A stretch of DNA of 64,000 bases from Methylobacterium sp. J-026 (GCF_022829585.1 NZ_JAKSYC010000033.1:1-64000); one strand, 5' to 3'. Shown: positions 25,127 to 35,468, numbered from the stretch's first letter. Made by a program: numbers and translations. Notes: generated by a model not told the origin, from the sequence alone.

Positions 25127-26455
25127 TCAGCGACCGCCCGTGACAGCGCGCAAGGGCGCGGCGGCGAGGTCGGCCGTCGAGCCGACGGTGTCCTTGAAAC
25201 CGCTTCCGACGTTCGAGAGGTGGTCGCCGTAGGTCTCGCGGGTCTGCGGGTCGATCAGGGCCACCGGGGCGGCGACTGCCAGTGCGGCACCGGTGGCGAC
25301 CGTCGATGCGGCCCCGGCGGCCGTGCTCACTAGCCTGTCGCCGATGCCAATCTGGCCGTCCGAGATCGGCTGCCCGTCGGCAAGGCGCTTGCCCAGAAGC
25401 GCGACCACGTCCCCAGAGGCGAACTTGCCGTGATTGAGTGCATCGTCGGACTTCACCGAGGTCAGGTTGAGGACGCCGATGTTCTCGCGCTCCAGCTCGG
25501 ACCTGTACGGCTCGGCGTTCGGGTTGATGGCTCCCAGTCGCACGCTGTTCCCCCAGACGAGACGCGAGACCGCCAACGCCTGGTCGTCGCCCGACACCAT
25601 CAGTGTCAGCCGCGGCCGGTCCTTGCCCATATCGTGGAAGGCGCCGCGTGCGAGGTCCATGTCGACATCTGGGGCGGCCAGGATGACGTTCCGGATTTTC
25701 GGCGCAACGCGCTTGTCGCGGATGGCCATCTGGCGGAGGCTCTCCAGGGCTAGCCAGTTACCCATGGAATGGGCGAGCACCGTGACCTCGCCGACGTTTG
25801 GGTCCTTCGTCAGGTCTCGCAACAACGTCTCCAGGCCGTTACGAGAGAAGTTGGTGCTCTCTCGGTCGTAGCCATAGGCAAGAACTGAACCGCGGGACGG
25901 CCAAGTGAACAGCACCGGCGCGACCTCGGCGCCAGAATCGTGCACGATCTGCGCGAACCTGAAGACGGCGTCCTCGAACTTGTTGTTGAACCCGTGGACG
26001 AACACCAGGACGTGGCGTTTTCCGCGACCCCTGACCGCCTTGCCGGTCCAGGCCGCAACCTTCGAGCGGTCGACCGGCTCGGCGCGAAGGGCGACGAAGT
26101 CGGTGGAGGGATCGCCGGGCAAGCGTTCCGGCCACTGCACGGTACCGGGCTGGCGGGTTGCGTCCGGCGGGATCGAGACCACGAGGTCGGTGTAAGTCAC
26201 CGCCTCGCCGCGCTCGCCGGAGAACAGCACGCCACGGTCAGTCGCGGACCTGCGTGTGGTGGCGACCAGCATCGCGACGCGCGACGTGCCCGCGACTGGG
26301 GCCGCGTCGGCGATGGGCAGAAGCACGCCGGTCGGCCGGCCGGCGCAGGCCCCAAGGCCCAACAGCACGGCGACCCCGGCGGTGACGGCCACAAGCCGTC
26401 CAACACATGCAAACCGTCGAGACACCAGAACCCTCGAACCACAACCTGGATGCAT
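25127..26455 (-). CDS. DUF900 alpha/beta-hydrolase lipoprotein
   Basis: A 442-residue predicted outer-membrane or periplasmic lipoprotein esterase. The signal peptide ends in a lipobox LLGLGAC, with lipidated Cys37. The DUF900 hydrolase domain (about 150-330) has the oxyanion motif FVHGFNN, the nucleophile Ser in LAHSMGNW and ILAAPDVD. A low-complexity Ala/Gly tail follows (about 360-442). Substrate unknown. A single-gene unit on the minus strand. Confidence 0.82.
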   Translation of the reverse strand: MHPGCGSRVLVSRRFACVGRLVAVTAGVAVLLGLGACAGRPTGVLLPIADAAPVAGTSRVAMLVATTRRSATDRGVLFSGERGEAVTYTDLVVSIPPDATRQPGTVQWPERLPGDPSTDFVALRAEPVDRSKVAAWTGKAVRGRGKRHVLVFVHGFNNKFEDAVFRFAQIVHDSGAEVAPVLFTWPSRGSVLAYGYDRESTNFSRNGLETLLRDLTKDPNVGEVTVLAHSMGNWLALESLRQMAIRDKRVAPKIRNVILAAPDVDMDLARGAFHDMGKDRPRLTLMVSGDDQALAVSRLVWGNSVRLGAINPNAEPYRSELERENIGVLNLTSVKSDDALNHGKFASGDVVALLGKRLADGQPISDGQIGIGDRLVSTAAGAASTVATGAALAVAAPVALIDPQTRETYGDHLSNVGSGFKDTVGSTADLAAAPLRAVTGGR

Positions 26456-26574
26456 GAACGGTTCACGCTTCGTCCAGGCCCGGGATGCCTATGGGACGAT
26501 TACGGCGGACAACGGACGGGATGCCCGATAATCAATGCGCGTTGCCGTTCGACAACGGGCACGTAGACCCGGCC

Positions 26575-26760
26575 TCAGTTGCCGTATGGCGAGGCGAGGA
26601 CGAAGCCGATCTTCTTGGTCGGAACGGCTTGGGCGACGGGCGCCGGGGCGGCTTTATGGATTGTCAAAGGTTTTTCGCCGCCGCGAACGACATCGGGCCC
26701 CCCGGAGGCGAAAGCAGGGGCGGCCAGCAGGGAGATCGCGAGGGCGAAGAATGTCTCCAC
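26575..26760 (-). CDS. small secreted peptide of unknown function
   Basis: From GTG at 26760 the minus strand encodes 61 residues. A clean signal peptide (TFFALAISLLAAPAFA) is followed by a short Pro/Ala-rich mature part ending IGFVLASPYGN. No clear ribosome site is visible, and an upstream start at 26799 is also open. It lies between the esterase and the AI-2E-type transporter. Coding status rests on the signal peptide. Confidence 0.45.
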   Translation of the reverse strand: METFFALAISLLAAPAFASGGPDVVRGGEKPLTIHKAAPAPVAQAVPTKKIGFVLASPYGN

Positions 26761-26826
26761 GGCGGCTGGATGAGGCTTGCCTGTAGGACGCGCGAACAAC
26801 GGTCAAGCCGTTGGCCGGCTCCGGCT

Positions 26827-28806
26827 TCAGGCGGCGTTCGCCGTAGCCGGGGTCTCGCCGCCCGCCGTCGTCGCGCCCGCCTCCCTCAGGCACGCCTCGA
26901 CCGCACCGCGCAGCGACGACACGTAGGCGTCGGCACCGACCTGCCGGCCGAGCGCCATGTCGGTCAGGACCGCCTCGCCCTGCGGCCATAGACCGACCAG
27001 AAGCTTGACGTCCCGCGACTTCCTACGGAGACGCTCCAGCAGGTAGCGTAGGTGCGACGGGTTGCCGGTGATGTCGAGGTAGGAGATGCACACCATCGCC
27101 ACGCCCGACAGGTCAAGGTCGCCGATGCCTTCACGTGAGGCGGACTGGTAGGCCGTCACGCGCGCCCCGAGCCCGTGCTTGCGCAGCAGTTGCGCCAGCA
27201 TCGCCGAGGAGGCCTCGTCGAGGGGGCCGCGCCCGGCCAGGCACAGCACCGGCGCCTCGCCGCGCCACGCCTCCGGCAGCGCCTCGCGAGGTGGCGCTTG
27301 ACCGGGTACCGCCTCGTTCTTCGGATGCGCGCGCTCGGCGAGCGTCGGGGTGTCGTTCGGGTTCACCGTCGCGTCCGTGCCGGCCGGCTCGACGTCGGGA
27401 TGGTCCTCGAAGTCTTCGACCAGGGAGCGGGACGACGCCCGGATGTTCTCCAGCTGCGCAGGCGTGACGACCCCGCGGGCGTAGTCGTTTGCGGCGAGCT
27501 GAAGGCCCTTCAACGCGACCTCATCGTAGTACGACGACAAGGAGCGCTCCTTCAGCATCTGCTCGCCGAGGTCGCGCGCCTCGTCCGGGTCGCCGGCGAG
27601 CATGCGCTGATAGAAGTTCTCCACCGGCGTCAGCGGCGGCCGGTCGCCCAGCAGGATGTCGAGGAACTCTAGGCTGTCGACGTGGCGGCCAAGCACGACC
27701 AAGCAGACCGTGAACGGGGTCGCCAGGATCAGCCCGATAGGACCCCAGAGGAAGCCCCAGAACAGGGTCGAGACGATCACGGCGAAGGGCGATAGTCCGG
27801 TGGAGTGCCCGTAGAGCAGAGGCTCGATCACCTGCCCGAACACCGGCTCGGCGATCAGGAAGAGGGCTGCGGTGGCGATGACCATGTTCCAGCCCGGATC
27901 GACGGCCGCCGCCAGCGCGACCGGAAGGATGCCGGAGATGAAGGCGCCGATGTAGGGCACGAAGCGCATCAGCGCGGAGAACACGCCCCACAGCAGCGGG
28001 TTGGGCACGCCGATGAACCACAGCCCGACCCCGACGATGACGCCAAACGCGGCGTTCATGCCGAGCTGAGCTAGGAAGTAGGTCCCGAGGCGACCGGCCG
28101 CGTCGTCCATCGCCACGGTGGTGCGGTGCAGGTCGCTCGATCCGAACAGGCGGATCATGCGGTTGCGCAGATCCTCCCGCTGAAGGAGCAGGAACACCAC
28201 CACCACAAGGACGATCCCCACCGTCGTCAGCGGCTCGAAGATCGGGCCCAATACCTTCTCGGCGAGCGCCAGCGGCGAGATCTCGGGTTCCTGCACGCGG
28301 ACGAGCTGCGCCTTCGGGGTGTCGCCGCCCGGGCCGGTCGCCGCGGTGGTGCCGGCGGCGTCCGCCTTCTGGGTGGCGTCGTGGACCTGGTGGCTGAACT
28401 TGGCGATGACCCGATTGGCCTCCCCGAGCCAGCCCTGCTGCAGGCCGGCGAATTTCTTCGAGACCGTGGCTTGGTACTGCGGCAGGTTGCCGGCGAGCCC
28501 GGCCACCTGCGTGCCGATGACTGCGCCGATGCCGCCGATCACGCCGAGCGCGAGCAGCACCGCCACGATGACCGAGGGGACGCGCCCGAGCTTGATCCGA
28601 CGCAGCAGGTTGACCACCGGGGCCAAGACGAAGCTGAGGAGTACCGCCAGCACGAGGGGGATGAACACCTCGCGGCCGAAGTACAATGCCGCGATCAGCA
28701 CGACGCCCACCGCGAGGGTCAGCAGGCCGCGCAGGCCAGGCACGAGCGGGGGCGGCACCTGGGCAGGAGGCTTCGGGGCATCCGTCACGGCTGTCGGCAT
28801 CGGCAT
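26827..28806 (-). CDS. AI-2E transporter-family protein with extra C-terminal domain
   Basis: A 659-residue inner-membrane protein. The N-terminal 400 residues are the PerM/AI-2E exporter family with about eight helices (LVLAVLLSFVLAPVVNLLRR, LLWGVFSALMRFVPYIG, PLLYGHSTGLSPFAVIVSTL). A linker follows (about 400-535). The last 120 residues form an alpha/beta unit (APVLCLAGRGPLDEA, AMVCISYLD, KLLVGLWPQGEAV) resembling the B12-binding/Rossmann-like fold but without the cobalamin His motif. This end domain is not part of the usual family architecture. Substrate unknown. Confidence 0.82.
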   Translation of the reverse strand: MPMPTAVTDAPKPPAQVPPPLVPGLRGLLTLAVGVVLIAALYFGREVFIPLVLAVLLSFVLAPVVNLLRRIKLGRVPSVIVAVLLALGVIGGIGAVIGTQVAGLAGNLPQYQATVSKKFAGLQQGWLGEANRVIAKFSHQVHDATQKADAAGTTAATGPGGDTPKAQLVRVQEPEISPLALAEKVLGPIFEPLTTVGIVLVVVVFLLLQREDLRNRMIRLFGSSDLHRTTVAMDDAAGRLGTYFLAQLGMNAAFGVIVGVGLWFIGVPNPLLWGVFSALMRFVPYIGAFISGILPVALAAAVDPGWNMVIATAALFLIAEPVFGQVIEPLLYGHSTGLSPFAVIVSTLFWGFLWGPIGLILATPFTVCLVVLGRHVDSLEFLDILLGDRPPLTPVENFYQRMLAGDPDEARDLGEQMLKERSLSSYYDEVALKGLQLAANDYARGVVTPAQLENIRASSRSLVEDFEDHPDVEPAGTDATVNPNDTPTLAERAHPKNEAVPGQAPPREALPEAWRGEAPVLCLAGRGPLDEASSAMLAQLLRKHGLGARVTAYQSASREGIGDLDLSGVAMVCISYLDITGNPSHLRYLLERLRRKSRDVKLLVGLWPQGEAVLTDMALGRQVGADAYVSSLRGAVEACLREAGATTAGGETPATANAA

Positions 28807-28997
28807 ACGCTACAACTCCTCGCCGCCGGCCCAGGAGCGGCGTGCCTCCCTATAACGTAACCGGTCCCGTTTCGTCCCGCGGCGGTCCCCATAGGGCGTT
28901 CGCCCACGGTCGTGCCAGCTAGTTCGCGGCACACCCGGGAACGGCTTTCTGGCGAACATCTTGCCTAGACTGGTGTTCCGGGAGTGGAGGGCCGTCC

Positions 28998-29828
28998 ATG
29001 CGAATCTGTTGTGACTATTCCATCGCCCTCGACAGGTTCGGCTCAACGCCGATGACGCTGTTGCTCAGGGTCCGCCCGGAGAAGCAGCCCGACTTGCGCT
29101 CGCGCGAGGTCATTTCGATCCGCCGGTGGCCTTTAGGCAGTTCCGCGACCCTTTCGGCAACGTCGCGACGCGCATCCTCGCGCCGGCCTGGCGAATCGCG
29201 ATGTCAGCGGACTTCGTGATCGAGGATCATGGCCGGCCCGACGACCACGCCCCCAACGCTCGCCAGATCCCCGTTCAGGACCTGCCGGACGAGGCCTTGC
29301 TGTTCCTGCTGGGCTCGCGCTACTGTCACACCGACAAGCTCTCGCAGACCGCCTGGAACCTGTTCGGCGGCACGCCCGAGGGCTGGTCCCGCGTGCAAGC
29401 CGTCGTCGACTACGCGCACGGACGCCTGTGCTTCGACTACATGCAGGCCGACGCCACCCGTAGCGCCTTCGACGGTCACGGCCAGCAGGTCGGAGTTTGC
29501 CGCGATTTCGCCCACCTCGCCATCACGCTGTGCCGGTGCATGAACATCCCAGCCCGCCATGCCACGGCTACCTCGGCTACCTCGGCGACATCGGCGTACC
29601 GAAGGACCCGGCGCCGATGGACTTCTCCGCTTGGTTCGAGGTCTACCTCGACGGGTCGGCGGGACCGCGCTGATACACGTTCGACGCCCGGCACAACCGG
29701 CCTCGGATCGGCCGCATCGTCATGGCCTATGGGCGTGACGCGACAGACTGCGCGATCACCACGAGCATCGGTCCCGCGCCCTGGCCGGGTTCACGGTCCA
29801 TACCGACGAGATCCCCGCAGGGATGTGA
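28998..29828 (+). pseudogene. transglutaminase-like protein, several frame breaks
   Basis: The plus strand encodes a bacterial transglutaminase-like protein in pieces. The N-terminal part MRICCDYSIALDRFGSTPM is in one frame. A shift near 29110 leads to FDPPVAFRQFRDPFGN and the catalytic region GVCRDFAHLAITLCRCMNIP. A shift near 29560 leads to HGYLGYLGDIGVPKDP, which has an in-frame TGA replacing the Trp expected in GPR-x-YTFDARHN. A third shift near 29790 restores GFTVHTDEIPAGM. Three frameshifts and one nonsense codon make it a clear pseudogene. The catalytic Cys in VCRDFAH is still visible. Confidence 0.85.
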
Positions 29829-29859
29829 CGGCGCAGAGATGCGCCGGGAGGAGGAATCC

Positions 29860-31845
29860 GTGCGAAGGTTCATGGCGGCCATATCCGGCCACGGCATCGG
29901 GCTGGCCGCACGCTACGCCCAGCCATTCGCCGCCGTCGGTCTCGCGACCCTGCTGCGCTTCCTCGCGCCGCTCGACGTTGCGCCCTTCCTCCTCTATCTG
30001 CCGCTCGTCTTCCTCGTCACGCTCGCCCTTGGGCGGGGGCCGGGCGCGGTCACCGTCGGGGTCTCCCTGCTGGCCGCGGCTTGGTTCTTTCGCCGGTCGG
30101 ACGGCACCCTGACCTTAAGCACCGGCCAGGTCGTCGCGCTCGCGCAATACGTCGTCGTCGGCGGCGCGATGGTCCTCGTCTGCGACGCCCTGCGCCGGAC
30201 CATGGTCGAGCGCGAGGATACGCTCCGTCGCCTCGACGCGGCCAACGCCGGGCTGCGCACCAGCCAAGCCGCCCTGGAGGACGCACGCCGGGACGCCGAG
30301 TCCGCGTGCGAGGCGGCCGAGGAGGCTAACTGAGCCAAGAGTAGCTTCCTCGCCAACATGAGCCACGAGCTCCGGACCCCGCTCTCGGCGGTGATCGGGT
30401 ACTCCGAGATGCTGTAGGAGGAGGCGGAGGAACTCGGGCAGGACGGCCTGCTCAAGGATCTCGGGAAGATCAAGTCGAACGCCAAGCACCTGCTCGGGTT
30501 GATCAACGACGTCCTCGACCTGTCCAAGGTCGAGGCCGAGAAGATGGAACTCTACCCCGAGGACATCGACGTCGCCGCCTTCGTCATGGACGCGGCCGCC
30601 ACCGTCGAGGCGCTCGTCGGGAAGAAGGGAAACGTCCTCGTGCTCGACGTGGCCGATGGCGTCGGCCGAGCCCGAACGGACGCGGTGAAGCTGCGCCAGT
30701 GCCTGTTCAACCTGCTGTCGAACGCGGCAAAATTCACCGAGGGCGGCACCATCACGCTGAGTGCGGCTCGCGAAGTGGATCCGGCCGGCGACCGGCTCCG
30801 GTTCACAGTGCAGGACACCGGCATCGGCATGAACGCGGAGCAGGTTGGGCGCCTGTTCGAGCGGTTCACTCACGCCGACGAGAGCACCACGCGCAACTAT
30901 GGCGGTACCGGCCTCGGACTGGCGCTGAGCCGCGCCTTCGCCCAGTTGCTCGGCGGGGACATCACCGTCGACAGCGTCGAAGGCGAGGGGACGAGCTTCA
31001 CCCTGCGCGTCCCGGCGGCGCCCCCCGAGCAGGCTGTCGAAGCGGCACCGGCGGCGCCCGAGAACCAGGTGACGGTGGGCGACCTCGTGCTGGTCATCGA
31101 CGACGAGGCCAACCAGCGCGAGCTGATGACCCGGTTCCTCGAACGTCAACGCTTCGCCGTCCGCACCGCGGGAGACGGGCGCACCGGGCTCGATCTCGCC
31201 AAGGCGCTCAAGCCCCGGGCGATCTTGCTCGACGTGATGGTGCCCGAGATGGATGGCTGGTCGGTGCTCGCCGCCCTGAAGGCAGACCCGGAGACTGCAG
31301 GCATTCCGGTGGTCATGGTCAGCTTCGTCGCCGACGCGGCGCTGAGTGCCTCGCTCGGTGCGGTCGAGGCCGTGCCCAAGCCGGTGGACTGGGCCCGGCT
31401 CCGCACGATCCTGGACCAGTTTCGGGCGGCGGACGGCGACGTGCTCGTGGTCGACGACGACGCCGATATGCGCCACCGGCTGCGGACGGTGCTGGAACGC
31501 AATGGCTGGACCGTTTGCGAGGCCGGGGACGGCAGCGAGGCGCTTGACCGGATCCGGCACGGCGTGCCGCGCCTCGTGCTGCTCGACCTGACCATGCCGG
31601 TGATGGACGGGTTCTCATTCCTCGACCGGCTCCGGGACCTGCCCGGCTGCGCCGAGGTCCCCGTGGTGGTGCTGAGTGCCCGGGACATCACGGCGGCTGA
31701 GCGCGACCGCCTGTCCGAGGCCGACCAGATCCTGCGCAAGGGCGACACCAGCCTACTGAACATCGCCACCGAGTCGCGCAAGCTCGACAACCGCCAGACG
31801 GACGCCGGGGAAGCGTCCATGGCTTCGATTACGGCGCGTGATTGA
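29860..31845 (+). pseudogene. DUF4118 hybrid histidine kinase with two receivers, two nonsense codons
   Basis: A GTG at 29860 behind GGGAGGAGGA opens a frame encoding a four-helix DUF4118 membrane sensor (KdpD-like, about 20-110), a coiled coil, and a HisKA domain (FLANMSHELRTPLSAVIGYS). TGA at 30331-30333 and TAG at 30415-30417 interrupt the linker and the dimerisation helix (EEAN-stop-AKSS; SEML-stop-EEAEE). After them the frame is intact to 31845, through the ATPase (NLLSNAAKF, GTGLGLALSRAF) and two receivers (ILLDVMVPEMDG and VLLDLTMPVMDG). A partial product of the C-terminal half might still be made from an ATG at 30499. Confidence 0.85.
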
Positions 31846-31941
31846 GGGGCGTGGCGACCTGCTCCCCCATGACGAAACGCCGCAGGACCGGACTGATGGC
31901 CATTCGTTGACCAACCGAATAAGAGCGCTTCAGCCAAGGCG

Positions 31942-34362
31942 TCAGGTCTCGATGATGGAACGGATCTTCGTCGCCAGGCCCTCGACCGGGAACGGCTTGG
32001 TGATCATCTGCATGCCGGGTTCGAGATGGCCCGCCCCGAAGGCGGCGTTCTCGGCGTATCCGGTCATGAACAGGACCTTGAGGTCAGGTCGTGTCGCCCG
32101 GGCCTGGTCGGCGAGTTGGCGCCCGTTAAGGCCCGGCAGGCCGACGTCCGTGACGAGGAGGTCGATCCGTACGTCCGATTGCAGCATGCGTAGGCCGACA
32201 AGCCCGTCCGGCGCCTCCCGCGTCGCGTAACCGAGTTCCCTCAGCACCTCCACGACGAGGGTCCGGACCGTGTCGTCGTCCTCGACCACGAGGACGGTCT
32301 CGCCTTCCTCGGCGCGCGGCGTCTCGCCCCGCGGTGCGCCGGTCTCCTCGAACTCCCCGTAGTAGCGCGGAAGATAGAGCTTGATCGAGGTGCCCTCGCT
32401 GGCCTCCGAGTATATCTTGACGTTGCCCTCGGACTGCTTGGCGAAGCCGTAGATCATAGACAGGCCGAGCCCCGTGCCCTGCCCGATGGGTTTCGTCGTG
32501 AAGAACGGGTCGAAGGCCTTGACAACCACGTCCGGCGGCATGCCGGTCCCTGTGTCCGTGACACAGACGCAGACATACTGCCCGGCGCGCACGCCGATCT
32601 CCCGGGCGACGTAGGCGTCGTCGAGGAAGCTGTTCGCCGTCTCGATGGTCAGTCTGCCACCGTCCGGCATCGCGTCCCGCGCGTTGATGGCGAGGTTGAG
32701 GATCGCGTTCTCAAGCTGGTTGGGATCGCACAGGGTCAGCCACAGGCCGCCGGCTACGACCACCTCCAGGCGGACGCGCTCGCCCAAAGTGCGGCGAAGG
32801 AGGTCGTCCATCGAACCGACCAGCCGGTTCACGTCGACCGGCTTCGCCTCCAGGGGCTGCCGCCGCGAAAAGGCGAGGAGGCGGTGGGTCAGCGCCGCCG
32901 CCCGCTGGGCCGAGGCCATGGCCAAGCCCGAGTAGCGGCTCAGGTTCTCGGTCCGGCCCTCGTTGATGCGCGTCTGCATCAGGTCCAGCGATCCGACGAT
33001 GCCGGTCAGCAGGTTGTTGAAGTCGTGCGCGATGCCCCCGGTCAATTGCCCGACCGCCTCCATCTTCTGCGACTGGCGCAACTGCTCCTCGGCCTGCTCC
33101 CGCTCGGCGATGGCTTCCTGGACACGGGCCTCCAGCGTGTCGTTCATCCCGCGGAGGGCAACCTCGGACGCCTTGGTCGCCGTCACGTCGTAGATCACGC
33201 CGACATGGCGCAGCTCGGCGGCTTCGTCGTCCCTGACCGCCTCGCCGCGCCGGGCGAGCCAACGCGTCTCCCCCGTGTCCCCGACGGGGACGCGCATCTC
33301 GGCATAGGGCAACTCGCCGGCCTGCCGGAAGGCCGAATCGAGCAACGGACCGCCCTCGACCAGGAGAGCGTTGACCGAGCTGACGGCCAGCGTCGCGGCC
33401 GGGACGACGCCGAGCAGGGCGCAGAACTGGGGGGAGACCTCGACGGTCGCGAAGCCCGGCACGTACTCGAACGTGCCGATCCGGCCGGCGGTCTGGGCGA
33501 TGCGCAGCCGCTCCTCGACCCGCTTCTGCTCGGTGACGTCCACCAGCGCGCCGGTGAAGCGCATCGGGTTGCCGCCGCCGTCGTAGGCGCAGCGTCCCTG
33601 GGCATGGACCCAATGGACGGCACCGTCCGGAGCCTGCAGGCGGTACTCCCTGTCGAACACCTCCGCGCCGTTGAGGATGCCGGTCACAGCCAGGCGTACC
33701 CGCGTCCGGTCCTGGGGATGGATGCGGGTGAAGAAGGCCTTCGTCTCGACTCCGTCCGGGCTTGCCTGGTTTCCGATCCCGTTCAGCAGGGCGAAACGGT
33801 CGTCGACGTGGAGGCGCCCGCCCGGGATGTCCCAATCCCATGTGCCTGCGACGCCTGCGGACGTGAGAGTGATCCTCAGTTGGCGCTGGGCGTCGGCGAG
33901 GCGACGTTCGATGGCGGGCAAACGCTCCTGGGCGGCCTCTCCCCGACGGGTGGACGTGACGTCGAATTGGGAGGCGAAGTAGTTCACCAGCTCGCCCGCA
34001 CCGTCGAAGACAGGGCTGAGGTAGAGCTCGTTCCAGAACGGTGCGCCGTCCTTGCGGTAGTTGAGCAGCTGGACCTGGAGTTCCTTCCGTTCGGCCAATG
34101 CGTCCCGGACGAGGGCGACGGCCGCCGGTTCGGTGTCGGGGCCCTGCAGGAAACGGCAGTTGCGTCCCAGTATCTCGCCGGCCGCATAGCCCGTCAGTTC
34201 CAGGAATGCGCGGTTCGCGAACACGATGGGATTGTCGGGTAGGCGCGGGTCGGTCACCACCATCGGCTGGCGATTGACCTCAAGGGCCGCGATGAAGGGG
34301 GCGGCGCGGCCACGCATCTCGGCCGTCGCCCGGGCCAGGTGTTCGGGAGAAATGGCCGTCAC
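31942..34362 (-). CDS. LOV-domain hybrid histidine kinase (blue-light sensor)
   Basis: An 806-residue soluble sensor. The first PAS domain (about 30-140) is a LOV domain: GRNCRFLQG carries the flavin-adduct cysteine at Cys69, and QLLNYRKDGAPFWNEL and FASQFDVT are canonical. Two more PAS domains follow (about 160-285 and 285-400), then a coiled coil and HisKA with His446 in GGIAHDFNNLL. The ATPase shows NLAINARDAM, DTGTGM and GTGLGLSM. A C-terminal receiver (about 690-806) carries the Asp in LLVTDVGLPGLNG. Its ATG overlaps the cheC stop as ATGA, so it is the last gene of the chemosensory operon. Blue-light input is established for this signature; its target is unknown. Confidence 0.93.
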   Translation of the reverse strand: MTAISPEHLARATAEMRGRAAPFIAALEVNRQPMVVTDPRLPDNPIVFANRAFLELTGYAAGEILGRNCRFLQGPDTEPAAVALVRDALAERKELQVQLLNYRKDGAPFWNELYLSPVFDGAGELVNYFASQFDVTSTRRGEAAQERLPAIERRLADAQRQLRITLTSAGVAGTWDWDIPGGRLHVDDRFALLNGIGNQASPDGVETKAFFTRIHPQDRTRVRLAVTGILNGAEVFDREYRLQAPDGAVHWVHAQGRCAYDGGGNPMRFTGALVDVTEQKRVEERLRIAQTAGRIGTFEYVPGFATVEVSPQFCALLGVVPAATLAVSSVNALLVEGGPLLDSAFRQAGELPYAEMRVPVGDTGETRWLARRGEAVRDDEAAELRHVGVIYDVTATKASEVALRGMNDTLEARVQEAIAEREQAEEQLRQSQKMEAVGQLTGGIAHDFNNLLTGIVGSLDLMQTRINEGRTENLSRYSGLAMASAQRAAALTHRLLAFSRRQPLEAKPVDVNRLVGSMDDLLRRTLGERVRLEVVVAGGLWLTLCDPNQLENAILNLAINARDAMPDGGRLTIETANSFLDDAYVAREIGVRAGQYVCVCVTDTGTGMPPDVVVKAFDPFFTTKPIGQGTGLGLSMIYGFAKQSEGNVKIYSEASEGTSIKLYLPRYYGEFEETGAPRGETPRAEEGETVLVVEDDDTVRTLVVEVLRELGYATREAPDGLVGLRMLQSDVRIDLLVTDVGLPGLNGRQLADQARATRPDLKVLFMTGYAENAAFGAGHLEPGMQMITKPFPVEGLATKIRSIIET

Positions 34363-35000
34363 GCTTCCGTCTCGCCGATGGCGCGCTCGACGAAGTCGTC
34401 GATCAACACCTTCAGGCTTTCAAGGGACGGCAGGTCCATCAGCATGGCGATGTAGCCGCGGATGTCCCGCTCGCGTACGGAGAAGTTGATGTAGAGGAAC
34501 AGTACGAGCGCGTCGCCGCCCACGTCGCCCGTCGGCAGGAAGATGCGCTGTCCGTCTCCCCGCATGACCTCCGGCAGCGACATGGTCAGCGTCCGCTGCA
34601 GCAGGTTCGCCATCGTGGCGAGGCAGCCGTTGAGGATGACGTTGCCCGTCTCCGTCAGGGCCTCCTCCTCCATCTCGGAGACCTCCTCCGGGGAGAGTTC
34701 CTCCCCGGCGACCGCCCGGACGAGTTCGCGTCCGTTCTCCTGCGGGAAGATCAGCAGGGCCCGGCCGGCGAAGGCGCCGGTGAAGTCCTGGTGCACCACG
34801 ACGAGCTCGGACGCCTCGCGCTCCCCGATCATGCGCGCGGCCTGCCCCTGCGAGACGATCTCGACCGACGGCACCGACAGGAGGACCTGGACGCCGATCA
34901 TCCCGCGCAGGCTCGCGGCGGCCTTGCTGACGCCGATGTTCACCAGTTCGGTGAAGGCGTCGCGCTGCAGCTCCGTGAGGTCGACCGTGGCCGCCGTCAC
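34359..35000 (-). CDS. cheC: CheC-family CheY-P phosphatase
   Basis: A 213-residue member of the CheC/CheX/FliY phosphatases. Both phosphatase motifs are seen: FTELVNIGVSKAA at about residues 16-28 and EEEALTETGNVILNGCLA at about 110-127, with the Glu and Asn that strip phosphate from a receiver. Coupled on both sides by ATGA overlaps (receiver upstream, LOV kinase downstream). It probably dephosphorylates one of the CheY-like proteins of this operon. No CheD gene was found to modulate it. Confidence 0.85.
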   Translation of the reverse strand: MTAATVDLTELQRDAFTELVNIGVSKAAASLRGMIGVQVLLSVPSVEIVSQGQAARMIGEREASELVVVHQDFTGAFAGRALLIFPQENGRELVRAVAGEELSPEEVSEMEEEALTETGNVILNGCLATMANLLQRTLTMSLPEVMRGDGQRIFLPTGDVGGDALVLFLYINFSVRERDIRGYIAMLMDLPSLESLKVLIDDFVERAIGETEA

Positions 35001-35380
35001 GACGCGGCCCGACGCAACCGAAGCGCGGCGCCGGACAGGAAGCCGGAGAGCGCCTCCTCGGTGAGCGGCTTCGGCAGGAACGTCGCGTCCACGCTGCGGG
35101 CCCGCGCGATGATCTCGTCCTGGATGTTGGCCGAGACCACGGCGATGGGCATCCCGGGGCTTAAGGAACGCAGTTCGGCGGCGAGTTCGAGGCCGTCCCG
35201 GCCGGGCATGTTGAAGTCGAGCAGCGCCACGTCGACTTGACGCCCACGGACCACGGCCATCGCCGCATCGGCGTTCGCGGCCTCCGCGACCTCCCAGTCC
35301 GGCTTGACTTGGCGCAGGAGCTTGGCGGCGACGAGGCGTGCGAGCTTGCTGTCGTCGACGATGAGTGCGGTTGTCGTCAT
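34997..35380 (-). CDS. single-domain response regulator
   Basis: A 127-residue stand-alone receiver. Acidic pocket IVDDSK, phosphoacceptor Asp in VALLDFNMPGRDGLE, Thr/Ser position in AVVSANIQ and Lys in LPKPLT. Its stop overlaps the cheC start as ATGA, and it lies 88 bases after the STAS gene. It is a second CheY-like protein in the operon and may serve the LOV kinase or act as a phosphate sink. Confidence 0.88.
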   Translation of the reverse strand: MTTTALIVDDSKLARLVAAKLLRQVKPDWEVAEAANADAAMAVVRGRQVDVALLDFNMPGRDGLELAAELRSLSPGMPIAVVSANIQDEIIARARSVDATFLPKPLTEEALSGFLSGAALRLRRAAS

Positions 35381-35468
35381 GGGGCGATGCTAATGAGGTT
35401 GCGCTCGTTGCGGGCGGATGCGTGGCGATGGCGCCATTTATGCGTCGGGACCTCGCCGGGGCATAGCG

